DNA of 64,000 nt from Sphingomonas sp. PP-F2F-G114-C0414 (lineage in GTDB: Bacteria > Pseudomonadota > Alphaproteobacteria > Sphingomonadales > Sphingomonadaceae). This document shows positions 41,896 through 50,449 of this stretch, in pieces. Location of the stretch: positions 186,001 to 250,000 of the forward strand of contig NZ_RCWT01000011.1 in NCBI RefSeq assembly GCF_003688595.1, given 5' to 3'. Each line of letters starts with the position of its first letter. The first letter of the stretch is position 1. The position numbers were made by a program, and so were the translations under genes. The notes beneath the pieces were generated by a model, which was given only the letters and a program-made list of their open reading frames with translations, ran no database searches and had not been told where the DNA came from.

Positions 41896-41953
41896 TGTTT
41901 CCCCGCGAAGGCGGGGACCCAGACTGGGCTCCCGCCTTCGCTGGAGAACAAGG
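41896..41953. repeat. REP-like double hairpin, family B copy 3
   Basis: Same layout as 9300-9354 with one changed loop base (CTTCGCTGG). It starts nine bases after the oxygenase stop and is followed by a family A unit. The gap 41888-42199 is made of these two repeats plus about 110 bp with nothing visible. Confidence 0.84.
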
Positions 41954-41976
41954 AAGCGCTGGCACTGACCACTGCA

Positions 41977-42080
41977 CCACCCCGGCGAAGGCCGGGGCCC
42001 AGTTGGAAAGGTTGCAGTAACGACACGCATCGCTTCGTTATCACCGTCCCCCAACTGGGCCCCGGCCTTCGCCGGGGTGG
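41977..42080. repeat. REP-like double hairpin, family A copy 5
   Basis: Arms 41977-42006 and 42051-42080 are perfect 30-bp reverse complements, each containing a CCCCGGC-GAAG-GCCGGGG hairpin. It precedes polA. Confidence 0.88.
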
Positions 42081-42199
42081 CGGTTCGTTATGGGGACACG
42101 ATCGTACCACATCCCTCCACCGCTTTTCTCCCCACCTGATACCCAACAACCACGCTTCGCCCATTGGTGCGGGCCCCCGCATCCGCTAGACCGCGCGCG

Positions 42200-44974
42200 A
42201 TGCCCCATCTCTATCTCGTCGACGGCTCCGGCTATATCTTCCGCGCCTATCACCGGCTGCCGCCGCTCACCAACAAGCATGGCGAGCCGGTCGGTGCGGT
42301 GTACGGCTATACGACGATGCTGTGGAAGCTCGCGGACGAGGTCCACGCAGCAGATGGCCCGACGCACATGGCGGTCATCCTCGACAAGTCCTCGAGGACC
42401 TTCCGCAACGATCTCTACGACAAGTACAAGGCGCAGCGCCCTCCCCCGCCCGAGGATCTCGTCCCCCAGTTCCCGATGATCCGCGACGCCACGCGTGCGT
42501 TCAGCCTCCCCTGCATCGAGACCGAAGGCCTAGAAGCGGACGACATCATCGCCTGCTATGCGAAGGCAGCACTCGCCCAAGGCTGGGAAGTCACGATCGT
42601 GTCGTCCGACAAGGACCTGATGCAGTTGATCGAGCCCGGGCTCGACATGTACGACACGATGAACAACCGCCGGCTCGGCGCGGAGCATGTCGCGGAGAAA
42701 TTCCACGGCGTCTCCCCCGCGCAACTCGGCGACGTGCTCGCGCTGATGGGCGACAGTGTCGACAACGTGCCTGGCGTCCCCGGCGTCGGCCCCAAGACGG
42801 CGGCGAAGCTGATCCTAGAACATGGCGATCTCGAATCCGTGCTCGCCGCCGCCGATGGCATGAAAAAGGGCAAGCTGCGCGACAATCTGATCGAGCATGC
42901 CGAGATGGCGCGGCTGTCGAAGGTACTCGTCACGCTCAGATGCGACGTCGCGCTGCCCGAGCCGCTCGAGGATCTCGAACTCAAGGGCATTCCCGACGCC
43001 CCCTTGCGGGCATTCCTGGAGCATCACGGCTTCAAGTCGCTGATCGCGAAGCTTTCCGCGGTCGCCGAAGCCCCCGTCGCGGAACCGGCAAGCACGGCCG
43101 AATTCGACGAGGACGAGCCCTGCAAGCACGACGACTATGAAACCGTCGTCGACGAAGCCGCACTCGATCGCTGGATCACCGTCGCCCGCCATCAAGGCTG
43201 GATCGCCATCGACACCGAGACCACCGGCATCGACGCGACACGCGCCGATCTCGTCGGCGTGAGCATGGCGCTGCATCCGAACCTCGCCTGCTACGTACCT
43301 ATCACGCATGGCGGCACTGATTTGCTCGCGGAAAACCCGGTCCAGCTGGATCGCGCGCTTGTGCTAGAGAAACTGAAGCCGTTGCTGGAGGATCCGAGCG
43401 TCCTGAAGATCGGCCACAACCTCAAATACGACATGATCGTCCTCGGCCGCGCCTATGCGTCCACCGGCGGCGTGCAGATCGCGCCGTTCGACGACACGAT
43501 CGTGATGAGCTTCGATCTCGACGCCGGGCTGCACGGCCACGGCATGGACGAACTCGCCGCCACGCACCTCTCGCACAGCTGCATCGCGTTCAAGGACGTC
43601 GTCGGCACCGGCAAGACGCAGCGGACCTTCAACGAAATCGACCTGAAGGCCGCGACCCGCTACGCCGCCGAGGACGCCGACGTCACGCTCCGCCTCTGGC
43701 GCCGGTTCAAGCGCCGCCTCCCCGCCGAAGGCTCGACCCGCGTCTACGAGATGGTCGACCGCCCGCTCGTCCCCGTCATCGCGCAGATGGAGATGCACGG
43801 GATCAAGGTCGACGCCGCCAAACTGTCGAAGCTCTCGACCGAGTTCGCCGGTCAGATGGCGAGCCTGGAAACCGAAATCCACGCGCTCGCGGGCGCACCC
43901 TTCACGATCGGCAGCCCCAAGCAACTGGGCGACGTGCTGTTCGAGAAGATGGGCATCAAAGGCGGCCGAAAGGGCAAGTCGGGCGTCTATTCGACCGACG
44001 TCAACGAACTCGAGCGGATCGCGGCGGACAAAGATTCGCCCGGCGCGGTGATCGCCCGGAAGGTGCTCGACTGGCGCCAGTTGTCGAAGCTGAAATCGAC
44101 CTACACCGACGCGTTGCAGGCGCAGATCAACCCGGCGACGGGCCGCGTCCACACGTCCTACTCGCTGACCGGCGCGCAGACCGGCCGGCTGTCGTCGACC
44201 GACCCGAACCTCCAGAACATCCCGATCCGCACCGAGATCGGCCGCCAGATCCGCGACGCGTTCGTGGCCGAGCCCGGCAACGTCATCCTCGCCGCCGATT
44301 ACTCGCAGATCGAGCTGCGGCTGGCCGCGCACATGGCCAACGTCCCCGCGCTGAAAGCGGCGTTCGCAAACGACGACGACATCCACTCGCTGACCGCACA
44401 GGAACTGTTCGGCGAGGTCAACCGCGACACCCGCGGCCGCGCGAAGACGATCAACTTCGCGATCCTCTACGGCATCTCGCGCTGGGGCCTCGCCGGTCGC
44501 CTCGACGTTTCGGCGGACGAGGCTCAAGCGATGATCGACCGCTATTTCGACCGCTTCCCCGGCATCTCGAACTACATCGTCGAGACGACTGAGAGCGTCC
44601 GCGCGAGCGGCTACACCACCACGCTGTTCGGGAGAAAAACCCACTTCCCGAGAATTCGCTCGAAGATCCAGCACGAACGCCAAGGCGCCGAACGCGCCGC
44701 AATCAACGCGCCGATCCAGGGGACGAGCGCCGACATCATCAAGCGCGCGATGGTGCGGATGGGGCCGGCGTTGCTCGAAGCGGGTCTGCCCAATGTCCGC
44801 ATGCTCCTCCAGGTCCACGACGAGCTCGTGTTCGAACTGCCGGAGGGTGACGTCGAAGCGGCCAAGCCGGTGATCGAGCAGGTCATGGCCAATGCGGCGC
44901 TCCCTGCGGTAACGCTCGACGTCCCACTCGGCATCGAAATTGGCACCGGCCTTAGCTGGGGAGCGGCACATTGA
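42200..44974 (+). CDS. polA: DNA polymerase I
   Basis: 924 residues. Domains: 5'-3' exonuclease (1-290; YLVDGSGYIFRAYH, ETEGLEADDIIA, SSDKDLMQL), 3'-5' exonuclease (about 325-500) with intact DxE in IAIDTETTGI so proofreading is likely active, and the Klenow polymerase with motif A ADYSQIELRLAAH, motif B (RGRAKTINFAILYGIS) and motif C QVHDELVFELP. It fills gaps in repair and lagging-strand synthesis. ATG 42200 starts exactly at the exonuclease domain; the frame upstream runs into the repeat. Followed by a flippase-like gene. Confidence 0.97.
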   Translation: MPHLYLVDGSGYIFRAYHRLPPLTNKHGEPVGAVYGYTTMLWKLADEVHAADGPTHMAVILDKSSRTFRNDLYDKYKAQRPPPPEDLVPQFPMIRDATRAFSLPCIETEGLEADDIIACYAKAALAQGWEVTIVSSDKDLMQLIEPGLDMYDTMNNRRLGAEHVAEKFHGVSPAQLGDVLALMGDSVDNVPGVPGVGPKTAAKLILEHGDLESVLAAADGMKKGKLRDNLIEHAEMARLSKVLVTLRCDVALPEPLEDLELKGIPDAPLRAFLEHHGFKSLIAKLSAVAEAPVAEPASTAEFDEDEPCKHDDYETVVDEAALDRWITVARHQGWIAIDTETTGIDATRADLVGVSMALHPNLACYVPITHGGTDLLAENPVQLDRALVLEKLKPLLEDPSVLKIGHNLKYDMIVLGRAYASTGGVQIAPFDDTIVMSFDLDAGLHGHGMDELAATHLSHSCIAFKDVVGTGKTQRTFNEIDLKAATRYAAEDADVTLRLWRRFKRRLPAEGSTRVYEMVDRPLVPVIAQMEMHGIKVDAAKLSKLSTEFAGQMASLETEIHALAGAPFTIGSPKQLGDVLFEKMGIKGGRKGKSGVYSTDVNELERIAADKDSPGAVIARKVLDWRQLSKLKSTYTDALQAQINPATGRVHTSYSLTGAQTGRLSSTDPNLQNIPIRTEIGRQIRDAFVAEPGNVILAADYSQIELRLAAHMANVPALKAAFANDDDIHSLTAQELFGEVNRDTRGRAKTINFAILYGISRWGLAGRLDVSADEAQAMIDRYFDRFPGISNYIVETTESVRASGYTTTLFGRKTHFPRIRSKIQHERQGAERAAINAPIQGTSADIIKRAMVRMGPALLEAGLPNVRMLLQVHDELVFELPEGDVEAAKPVIEQVMANAALPAVTLDVPLGIEIGTGLSWGAAH

Positions 44975-45092
44975 ACGCGCAGGGCGGCAGCCGGCCACGC
45001 CCGGCTGACTCGCACAAGCGCGGCCGGCGGAGCCTTTGCTCCGACCGACGACGCGTCTTTGCCGCGGCGCGACCCGCGAACGGCGCGGCATC

Positions 45093-46610
45093 GTGACCGA
45101 GGCCACGCAGGATATCGACACGCTCGCCAAGGGCGGCCGCACCAATATCGCCGGCTTCGTCCTCCGCCTTGCCGCGCGTATCCCGTTCCTGTTCATCGCC
45201 GGCCGCATCTACGGCCCTGACCTCGTCGGCCGCTTCGCGATCGCGGTCGTGGTGGTCGAACTCGCCGCGCTTCTCGCCACACTCGGCCTGAAACGCGGTC
45301 TCGCGCAGGCGCTCAGCAGCGCGGATCGCCCGCACGCCAACGTCGTGTGGGACGCGATGGCCGTGGCGTTTGTCGCCTCCCTCATCGCCAGCGCGGTCCT
45401 CTGCACCTTCCCGCAGATCATGTATCCGAACAGCGCGATCACCGGGCTCGACCGGTTCCTGCCGCTGATCATCGTCGCGATCGCCTGGTCCGACGTCAGC
45501 CTCGCCGCGCTCGCCTACCGCCTCAACGTCAAGGCCGCCGTCACCGCCCGCGCGGTAGTCGAGCCTTGGACGATCTCGATCGCGGCCTGGGCATTCTCCT
45601 ATTTCACGGTCCGCGATGGTCTCGTGCTGAGCTACGTCGCATCGATGACCGCGGCGCTGATCGCCAGCCTCGTGCCGTTCCTACGCAGCTACGGCGTGCC
45701 GCGGGGTTGGAAACCCCAGCTCCGCCCGCTCTACGCGCTCGCCCGCGCCAACGTGCCGCTCGCCGGCGCGGACATCCTCGAATGGGGCAGCCGCAACGTC
45801 GACCGCTTCATTCTCGGCGTGATGTTCGAGCCCAAGGTCGTCGGTATCTATTACATGGCACAGCAGGTCGCGAGCCTGCCGCAGAAGCTCAAGACGAGCT
45901 TCGACCCGATCCTCGGCCCCGTCATCACGCACAGCCTGGCGATCAACGACCGTGCCGCGATCGCCAACCAGGTCCGCCAGGTCGCGTTCTGGATCATGGC
46001 CGCGCAAGGCGGGCTCGCGCTGATGGGCTCGATCCCCGGCGAAGCGGTGATGGGCGTGGTCGGCCCGCAGTTCGTCGCCGGCACCGCAGCGCTCGCGTTC
46101 CTGCTCACCGCCGAAGTGCTCGCGTCGACCGGCGCGGTCAGCGAATCCGCGCTCGTCTACATCGCCCGCCACCGGAACCTGATGATCTCGGCGGCAATGC
46201 TCGCGTTCCAGGTTGGCCTGAGCTTCGCACTGATCTTCACGATCCGGGCGCTGGGCTACCCGGTCAATTACCAGGCGGCAGGTCCGGCGATCGCGCTGAT
46301 GCTGTCGGTAGGCCTCACGTCGATCATCAAGTCGAAGCTGCTCGGCCATCTCCTCGGGACCAGCGTCTCGCCGTGGCGCTGGCCGTTGATCTGGGCCGCA
46401 CTCGCCGCGATCGTCGTTGGTGGCGCGTTCACCGCGCTGCCCAAGCGCTACGAATGGGTCGAACTGGCCATCGGCGAACCCGCGATCGCCGCGACCTATC
46501 TCTACATCCTGTGGAAATACGCGTTCGGCCCCGCCGACCGCGCGCTGTTCGCCAAAAAGCCAAAGGCCGAAGATCCGTCCTTGCCCAATGCGGGCGCGCC
46601 GGTCGCCTAG
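45093..46610 (+). CDS. Polysaccharide/lipid flippase-like membrane protein (Wzx/MOP superfamily)
   Basis: 505 residues, 12-14 membrane helices. The N-terminal [20 protein letters not shown] (about 12-31), the central [20 protein letters not shown] and the overall layout match polysaccharide biosynthesis export proteins of the MOP superfamily. Substrate unknown; no glycosyltransferase genes are adjacent, so its partner locus is elsewhere. GTG 45093 is the most likely start, 118 bases after polA. Its TAG shares bases with the opposite mntH TAG (CTAG). Confidence 0.87.
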   Translation: MTEATQDIDTLAKGGRTNIAGFVLRLAARIPFLFIAGRIYGPDLVGRFAIAVVVVELAALLATLGLKRGLAQALSSADRPHANVVWDAMAVAFVASLIASAVLCTFPQIMYPNSAITGLDRFLPLIIVAIAWSDVSLAALAYRLNVKAAVTARAVVEPWTISIAAWAFSYFTVRDGLVLSYVASMTAALIASLVPFLRSYGVPRGWKPQLRPLYALARANVPLAGADILEWGSRNVDRFILGVMFEPKVVGIYYMAQQVASLPQKLKTSFDPILGPVITHSLAINDRAAIANQVRQVAFWIMAAQGGLALMGSIPGEAVMGVVGPQFVAGTAALAFLLTAEVLASTGAVSESALVYIARHRNLMISAAMLAFQVGLSFALIFTIRALGYPVNYQAAGPAIALMLSVGLTSIIKSKLLGHLLGTSVSPWRWPLIWAALAAIVVGGAFTALPKRYEWVELAIGEPAIAATYLYILWKYAFGPADRALFAKKPKAEDPSLPNAGAPVA

Positions 46611-47923
46611 AGCATTCCGTACAGCAGCGTGCCGTTCAGCCCGATGATGACCGCGGCGATCACCCACGCGAGGACCTTAAGCCAGGCCGGGCTGACCAGC
46701 TCGCCCATGATCGTGCGGTCGCCGGTGAACTTGACGAGCGGCACCACCGCGAACGGGAGTTGCAGGCTGAGTACGACCTGGCTCAGCACCAGCAGTTTCG
46801 TCGCCCCCGCATCACCTGAAGCACCGACCACGAACACCGCGGGCACGATTGCGAGCAACCGCGTCACCAGCCGCCGCGCCCAGACCGGCATGCGCAGGTT
46901 GAGGAAACCCTCCATCACGATCTGACCGGCGAGCGTGCCCGTCACCGTCGAGTTCTGCCCCGACGCCAGCAGCGCGACCGCGAACAGCACGCTCGCCGCG
47001 CCCATCCCCAGCATCGGTGCGAGCAGCTGGTACGCCTGGTCAATCTCGGCAACGTCGGTCCGCCCGGCGACGTGGAAGGTCGCCGCCGCCAGGATCAGGA
47101 TCGCCGCGTTGATGAAGAAGGCGAGCCCCAGCGCGACGGTGCCGTCGATCGTCGCCATCGTGATCGCGTCGCGCTTGCCCGCGGTGTCCTTGGCGAAGGC
47201 GCGGGTCTGGACGATCGACGAATGGAGATACAGATTGTGCGGCATCACGGTCGCGCCGAGAATGCCGATCGCGATGTAGAGCATCGCCGGGTTGGTGACG
47301 ATCTGCGTCGTCGGGACGAGCCCGCCGAGCACGCCCCCCCATTCGGGCCGCGCAAGGAACAGCTCGAAGACGAAGCAGCCGGCGATGATCACGAGCAAGG
47401 CGACGACGAACGCCTCCAGCTTGCGGAACCCGAAGCGTTGCAGCGCGAGGATCAGGAACACGTCGAGCGCGGTGAGCACGACGCCGTAGACCAGTGGCAG
47501 GCCGAACAGCAGCTTCAGCGCGATCGCCGTGCCGAGCACTTCGGCAAGGTCGCAGGCGATGATCGCGATTTCGCACAGGAACCAGAGCGCGACCGAGACC
47601 GGCTTCGAATAATGCGCGCGGCAGGCCTGGGCGAGATCGAGCCCGGCGACGATGCCGAGGCGTGCGGACAGGGCTTGCAGGACCATTGCCATCAGGTTCG
47701 ACAGCAGGACGACCGACAGCAACGTGTACCCGAACGCGGAGCCGCCGGCGATGTCGGTCGCCCAGTTGCCCGGATCCATGTAGCCGACCGCAACGAGATA
47801 CCCCGGCCCCACGAACGCGAACAGCCGCCGCCAGAAGGACGCGCCTTCGGGGACGACGACGGTTCGGTGGCTCTCGGCGAGCGAGTTGGCGAAGCCGGAC
47901 GCGGGGAGATCGGGGGCTGACAT
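46607..47923 (-). CDS. mntH: Nramp-family Mn/Fe transporter
   Basis: 438 residues, 11 membrane helices. Helix 1 motif DPGNWATD (about 57-64) and helix 6 MPHNLYLHS (about 238-246) are the metal-coordinating Nramp signatures. It imports Mn(II) or Fe(II) with protons at the inner membrane. ATG 47923 lacks a strong Shine-Dalgarno but opens the family's N-terminus; the open frame upstream crosses a repeat. It ends tail-to-tail with the flippase gene with stops overlapping in CTAG. Confidence 0.94.
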   Translation of the reverse strand: MSAPDLPASGFANSLAESHRTVVVPEGASFWRRLFAFVGPGYLVAVGYMDPGNWATDIAGGSAFGYTLLSVVLLSNLMAMVLQALSARLGIVAGLDLAQACRAHYSKPVSVALWFLCEIAIIACDLAEVLGTAIALKLLFGLPLVYGVVLTALDVFLILALQRFGFRKLEAFVVALLVIIAGCFVFELFLARPEWGGVLGGLVPTTQIVTNPAMLYIAIGILGATVMPHNLYLHSSIVQTRAFAKDTAGKRDAITMATIDGTVALGLAFFINAAILILAAATFHVAGRTDVAEIDQAYQLLAPMLGMGAASVLFAVALLASGQNSTVTGTLAGQIVMEGFLNLRMPVWARRLVTRLLAIVPAVFVVGASGDAGATKLLVLSQVVLSLQLPFAVVPLVKFTGDRTIMGELVSPAWLKVLAWVIAAVIIGLNGTLLYGML

Positions 47924-48004
47924 CGGGGGGTGCTTTGCCGGAACGAGGGAAAGGGGACAAGGCGTGGCTGGCGAGTCGGGCGACAATGCACGCACCTCCA
48001 TCCC

Positions 48005-48082
48005 GTCGCCCCAGCGAAAGCTGGGGAATCCCGGTTGGGGGGTATCGCGATACAAATGGAGAGATCCCAGCTTTCCTTGGGC
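48005..48082. repeat. REP-like inverted repeat (family F)
   Basis: Left hairpin GTCGCCCCAGC-GAAA-GCTGGGGAATCCC and right partner GATCCCAGCTTTCCTTGGGC, around a centre containing the perfect palindrome GTATCGCGATAC (48042-48053). It fills much of the gap between mntH and the glycosylase gene, where nothing else is seen. Confidence 0.65.
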
Positions 48083-48149
48083 CGACGTGTGCGTGGTTAC
48101 ACAACGAATATATGGGAAGCGTCTCCCCTCCCTGGAAGGGAGTAGAAAG

Positions 48150-48773
48150 TCAGATGACCTTCATGTCCGCCTGGTAATGATGCCACGCGAAGATCGCCGC
48201 CGCGCCGCGGTGCGGGCGCCAGGCCTCCGCCACTTCGCGCGTCAGTTTCTCGCTTGGGCGCGTCTCGTGGCCCAATATCCGCCCGACCTCGATCTGGATC
48301 GCGAGGTCGCCCGCCGGCCAGATGTCCGTCCGCCCTTCCGCGAACAGCAGGTAGATCTCCGCAGACCAGCGACCGATCCCCTTCACGCGAACCAGCGCGG
48401 CGATCGCCTCCTCGTCGTCCTCGGGCAAGTTGGTCAGGTCGAGCCGGCCGCTCGTCACCTCGTCTGCAAGGCTGCGTGCATAGCCGAGCTTCTGGCGCGA
48501 CAGGCCGGCGCTCTTCAGCAATTCGTCGCTGGCGGCGGCGATCTTCGCCGGGTCGCCTGCGCCGCCGACCACCGCGTCGAGCTTGTTCCAGACCGCCGCG
48601 GCCGAGGCGACGCTCACCTGTTGCCCGACGATCGTCCGCAACAACGTCGCAAAGCCGCGCTCGCTGATCCGCGGCGCGGGGTGGCCGGCATTGCCGACCG
48701 CGACCGCGAACGCCGGCTCGATTTCGCACAATGCCGCCATCGCTGTTTCGAGTTGGTCGGCGCTCAGGCCCAT
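48150..48773 (-). CDS. DNA-3-methyladenine glycosylase II-like protein (AlkA/HhH-GPD)
   Basis: 207 residues. Helix-hairpin-helix [18 protein letters not shown] (about 130-147) followed by the catalytic Asp region in [10 protein letters not shown] (about 160-168), and [18 protein letters not shown] (about 55-72) at the N-terminal helix, all as in AlkA. It should excise alkylated purines for base-excision repair. It lacks the AlkA N-terminal beta domain (the E. coli protein has 282 residues), matching the short AlkA group. ATG 48773 is divergent from the ferredoxin gene. Confidence 0.9.
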   Translation of the reverse strand: MGLSADQLETAMAALCEIEPAFAVAVGNAGHPAPRISERGFATLLRTIVGQQVSVASAAAVWNKLDAVVGGAGDPAKIAAASDELLKSAGLSRQKLGYARSLADEVTSGRLDLTNLPEDDEEAIAALVRVKGIGRWSAEIYLLFAEGRTDIWPAGDLAIQIEVGRILGHETRPSEKLTREVAEAWRPHRGAAAIFAWHHYQADMKVI

Positions 48774-48833
48774 GATGCTTGATCCCGGGCGCACGCAACG
48801 GCATGACCGCACGAAGATTTTTCGGAGAATGAC

Positions 48834-49151
48834 ATGCCCAAGCTTATCGTCGTGACGCGCGAAGGGGAAGAACGCGAGATCATCGGCGAGGCGGGCCTTT
48901 CGGTGATGGAAGTCATCCGCGACGCCGGGATCGACGAAATCCTAGCGCTGTGCGGCGGCTGTTGCTCGTGCGCCACCTGCCACGTCCATGTCGACCCGGA
49001 CTTTGCGGGCAAACTGAAGCCGATGGGGCCGGACGAGGACGATTTGCTCGATTCGACGAGTGATCGTGACGAGTTTTCGCGCCTGTCGTGCCAGATCGAG
49101 CTGACCGACGGCTTGGATGGCTTGAAGGTCCGGATCGCCGAAGAGGACTAA
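48834..49151 (+). CDS. [2Fe-2S] ferredoxin (adrenodoxin/Isc-type)
   Basis: 105 residues. Cluster ligands lie in [13 protein letters not shown] (about 40-52), where C-x5-C-x2-C gives three ligands, plus the downstream Cys in SRLSCQIEL (about 87). Extra cysteines within the loop are unusual. The [11 protein letters not shown]-terminal helix is typical of vertebrate-type ferredoxins used for P450 or Fe-S assembly. GGAG six bases before ATG 48834. No redox partner gene is adjacent. Confidence 0.93.
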   Translation: MPKLIVVTREGEEREIIGEAGLSVMEVIRDAGIDEILALCGGCCSCATCHVHVDPDFAGKLKPMGPDEDDLLDSTSDRDEFSRLSCQIELTDGLDGLKVRIAEED

Positions 49152-49160
49152 TTCCGCATG

Positions 49161-49311
49161 TCCCTCGCCCCTCCGGGGAGAGGGAGGGAGGAGCCGTAGG
49201 CGACGGAAGGGAGAGGGGCTGTTGGGATGGAACGTCCCGAGCCTCACTCCCCTCTCCCTTCCCACCGCAAGGGCGGCGGGCACCTTCCCTCTCCCCAGAG
49301 GGGCGAGGGAG
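49161..49311. repeat. REP-like double hairpin, family D copy 4
   Basis: Left part CCCTCGCCCCTCCGGGGAGAGGG (as stems CCTCGCCCC/GGGGAGAGG) and right part CCCTCTCCCCAGAGGGGCGAGGG, inverted to each other, with partial CGGAAGGGAGAGG and its complement inside. It lies between the tail-to-tail ferredoxin and rlmB genes and could end both transcripts. Confidence 0.8.
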
Positions 49312-49317
49312 TTCAGG

Positions 49318-50061
49318 TCACCGTGTGGTGATGGCGTACAACGCGATCGCCGCAGCGTTCGAGACGTTCAGGCTTTCCACCTTCTCCGAGATCGGCAGTT
49401 TCGCCAGCTCGTCGCAATGCTGCTCGGTATTCTGCCGCATGCCCTCGCCCTCGGCGCCGAGCACGATCGCGATCCGCTGCGTGCCCATCGCTTCCGACAG
49501 CGTCTGCGTCGCGTGGCCGGTTAGCCCAATCCGCCAGAAGCCTGCCGCAGCGATCTCTTCCAGAGCGCGCGCCAAGTTCACCACCCGGATCCACGGCACG
49601 CTCTCAAGCGCACCCGAAGCCGCCCGAGCGATCGTCCCGGACTCCGGCGGCGCATTCCGATCCGGCGTAATGATCCCCAGCGCATCGAACGCCGCCGCCG
49701 AGCGCAAGATCGCGCCGACGTTATGCGGATCGGTCACGCCGTCGAGGATCACCAGCGGGCGGTTGTCGTCCTTGCCATGCTCGAGCAGGTCGGCGAGCCA
49801 CATGTCCTCGAGCGGCTCTACCTCGATCACCACGCCCTGATGCGGCGCATCGCCCGGCACCAGCCGCGCCAGATCCATCGCCTCGGCATAGGTCACCGGC
49901 ACGTCGGCCGGCAGGTCGAACCCGGCCAGCGCCTCGCGCGTGCCGAGGATTTTGCGCACCGTGCGCTCCGGATTGGCGAGCGCCGCGCCCACCGCGTGCT
50001 TGCCCCAGAAGCGGGGGCGGCCTGCCGGTGCCTTGCTCGGCCTGTGTCCCTTGCGTGCCAT
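49318..50061 (-). CDS. rlmB: 23S rRNA (guanosine-2'-O-)-methyltransferase RlmB (TrmH/SPOUT)
   Basis: 247 residues. N-terminal RNA-binding substrate domain (WGKHAVGAALANPERTV), then SPOUT motifs: ILDGVTDPHNVGAILRSAAAF (key Asn and Arg, about 105-125), GAEGEGM (motif 2, about 203-209) and KLPISEKVESLNVSNAAAIALY (motif 3, about 220-240) forming the knot. It methylates G2251 of 23S rRNA in E. coli. ATG 50061 is divergent from tRNA-Tyr. Confidence 0.94.
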   Translation of the reverse strand: MARKGHRPSKAPAGRPRFWGKHAVGAALANPERTVRKILGTREALAGFDLPADVPVTYAEAMDLARLVPGDAPHQGVVIEVEPLEDMWLADLLEHGKDDNRPLVILDGVTDPHNVGAILRSAAAFDALGIITPDRNAPPESGTIARAASGALESVPWIRVVNLARALEEIAAAGFWRIGLTGHATQTLSEAMGTQRIAIVLGAEGEGMRQNTEQHCDELAKLPISEKVESLNVSNAAAIALYAITTR

Positions 50062-50153
50062 ATTCGCTCTCTATCGTGTCTGTGTATGCCGCGTCCTTGT
50101 CGGCATTCCGCTCCCGCGGCAACTATGAACCACGAAACTTCGCAAAACCCGCG

Positions 50154-50182
50154 TTGACAGGCGGGGCGCGCTTCGCCATTGA
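50154..50182 (+). promoter_or_regulatory. Putative promoter of tRNA-Tyr
   Basis: A perfect -35 TTGACA at 50154-50159 with a weak -10 candidate CATTGA/ATTGAG about 17 bases on, about 40 bases before the mature tRNA 5' end. Based on position and the -35 match only. Confidence 0.45.
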
Positions 50183-50222
50183 GCCGCCTCGCTCGAAAGA
50201 GCGGCGCTTGCAAAAGCGGCCT

Positions 50223-50309
50223 GGACAGGTGGCCGAGTGGTTAAAGGCAGCAGACTGTAAATCTGCCGGAGTTTCTCCTACGTAGGTTCGAACCCTACCC
50301 TGTCCACCA
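50223..50309 (+). tRNA. tRNA-Tyr(GTA)
   Basis: Acceptor stem GGACAGG/CCTGTCC with encoded CCA (50307-50309). D arm GCC...GGC, anticodon stem GCAGA/TCTGC with loop CTGTAAA giving anticodon GTA (50257-50259), a long class II variable arm, and T arm GTAGG-TTCGAAC-CCTAC. All arms pair. It is transcribed towards the glycogen operon and has no close terminator. Confidence 0.97.
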
Positions 50310-50449
50310 CCGCCCCCGCGCGGTGATGGATCATCCCGAATTCAAGACATTGATCGGCAACATTCTTTTCCGTCTCGGGAAGGAAGTCCGCGTGACATCG
50401 GCTCGCGGACGGCTAGGATCGCCGCGACCGTAACGATTTCGGAAACCGC

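Noticed and set aside
50386..50410. Riboswitch or attenuator before glgP
   Set aside because: Only one short hairpin (7-bp arms, 11-base loop) is visible, with no known aptamer sequence and no U-tract terminator.
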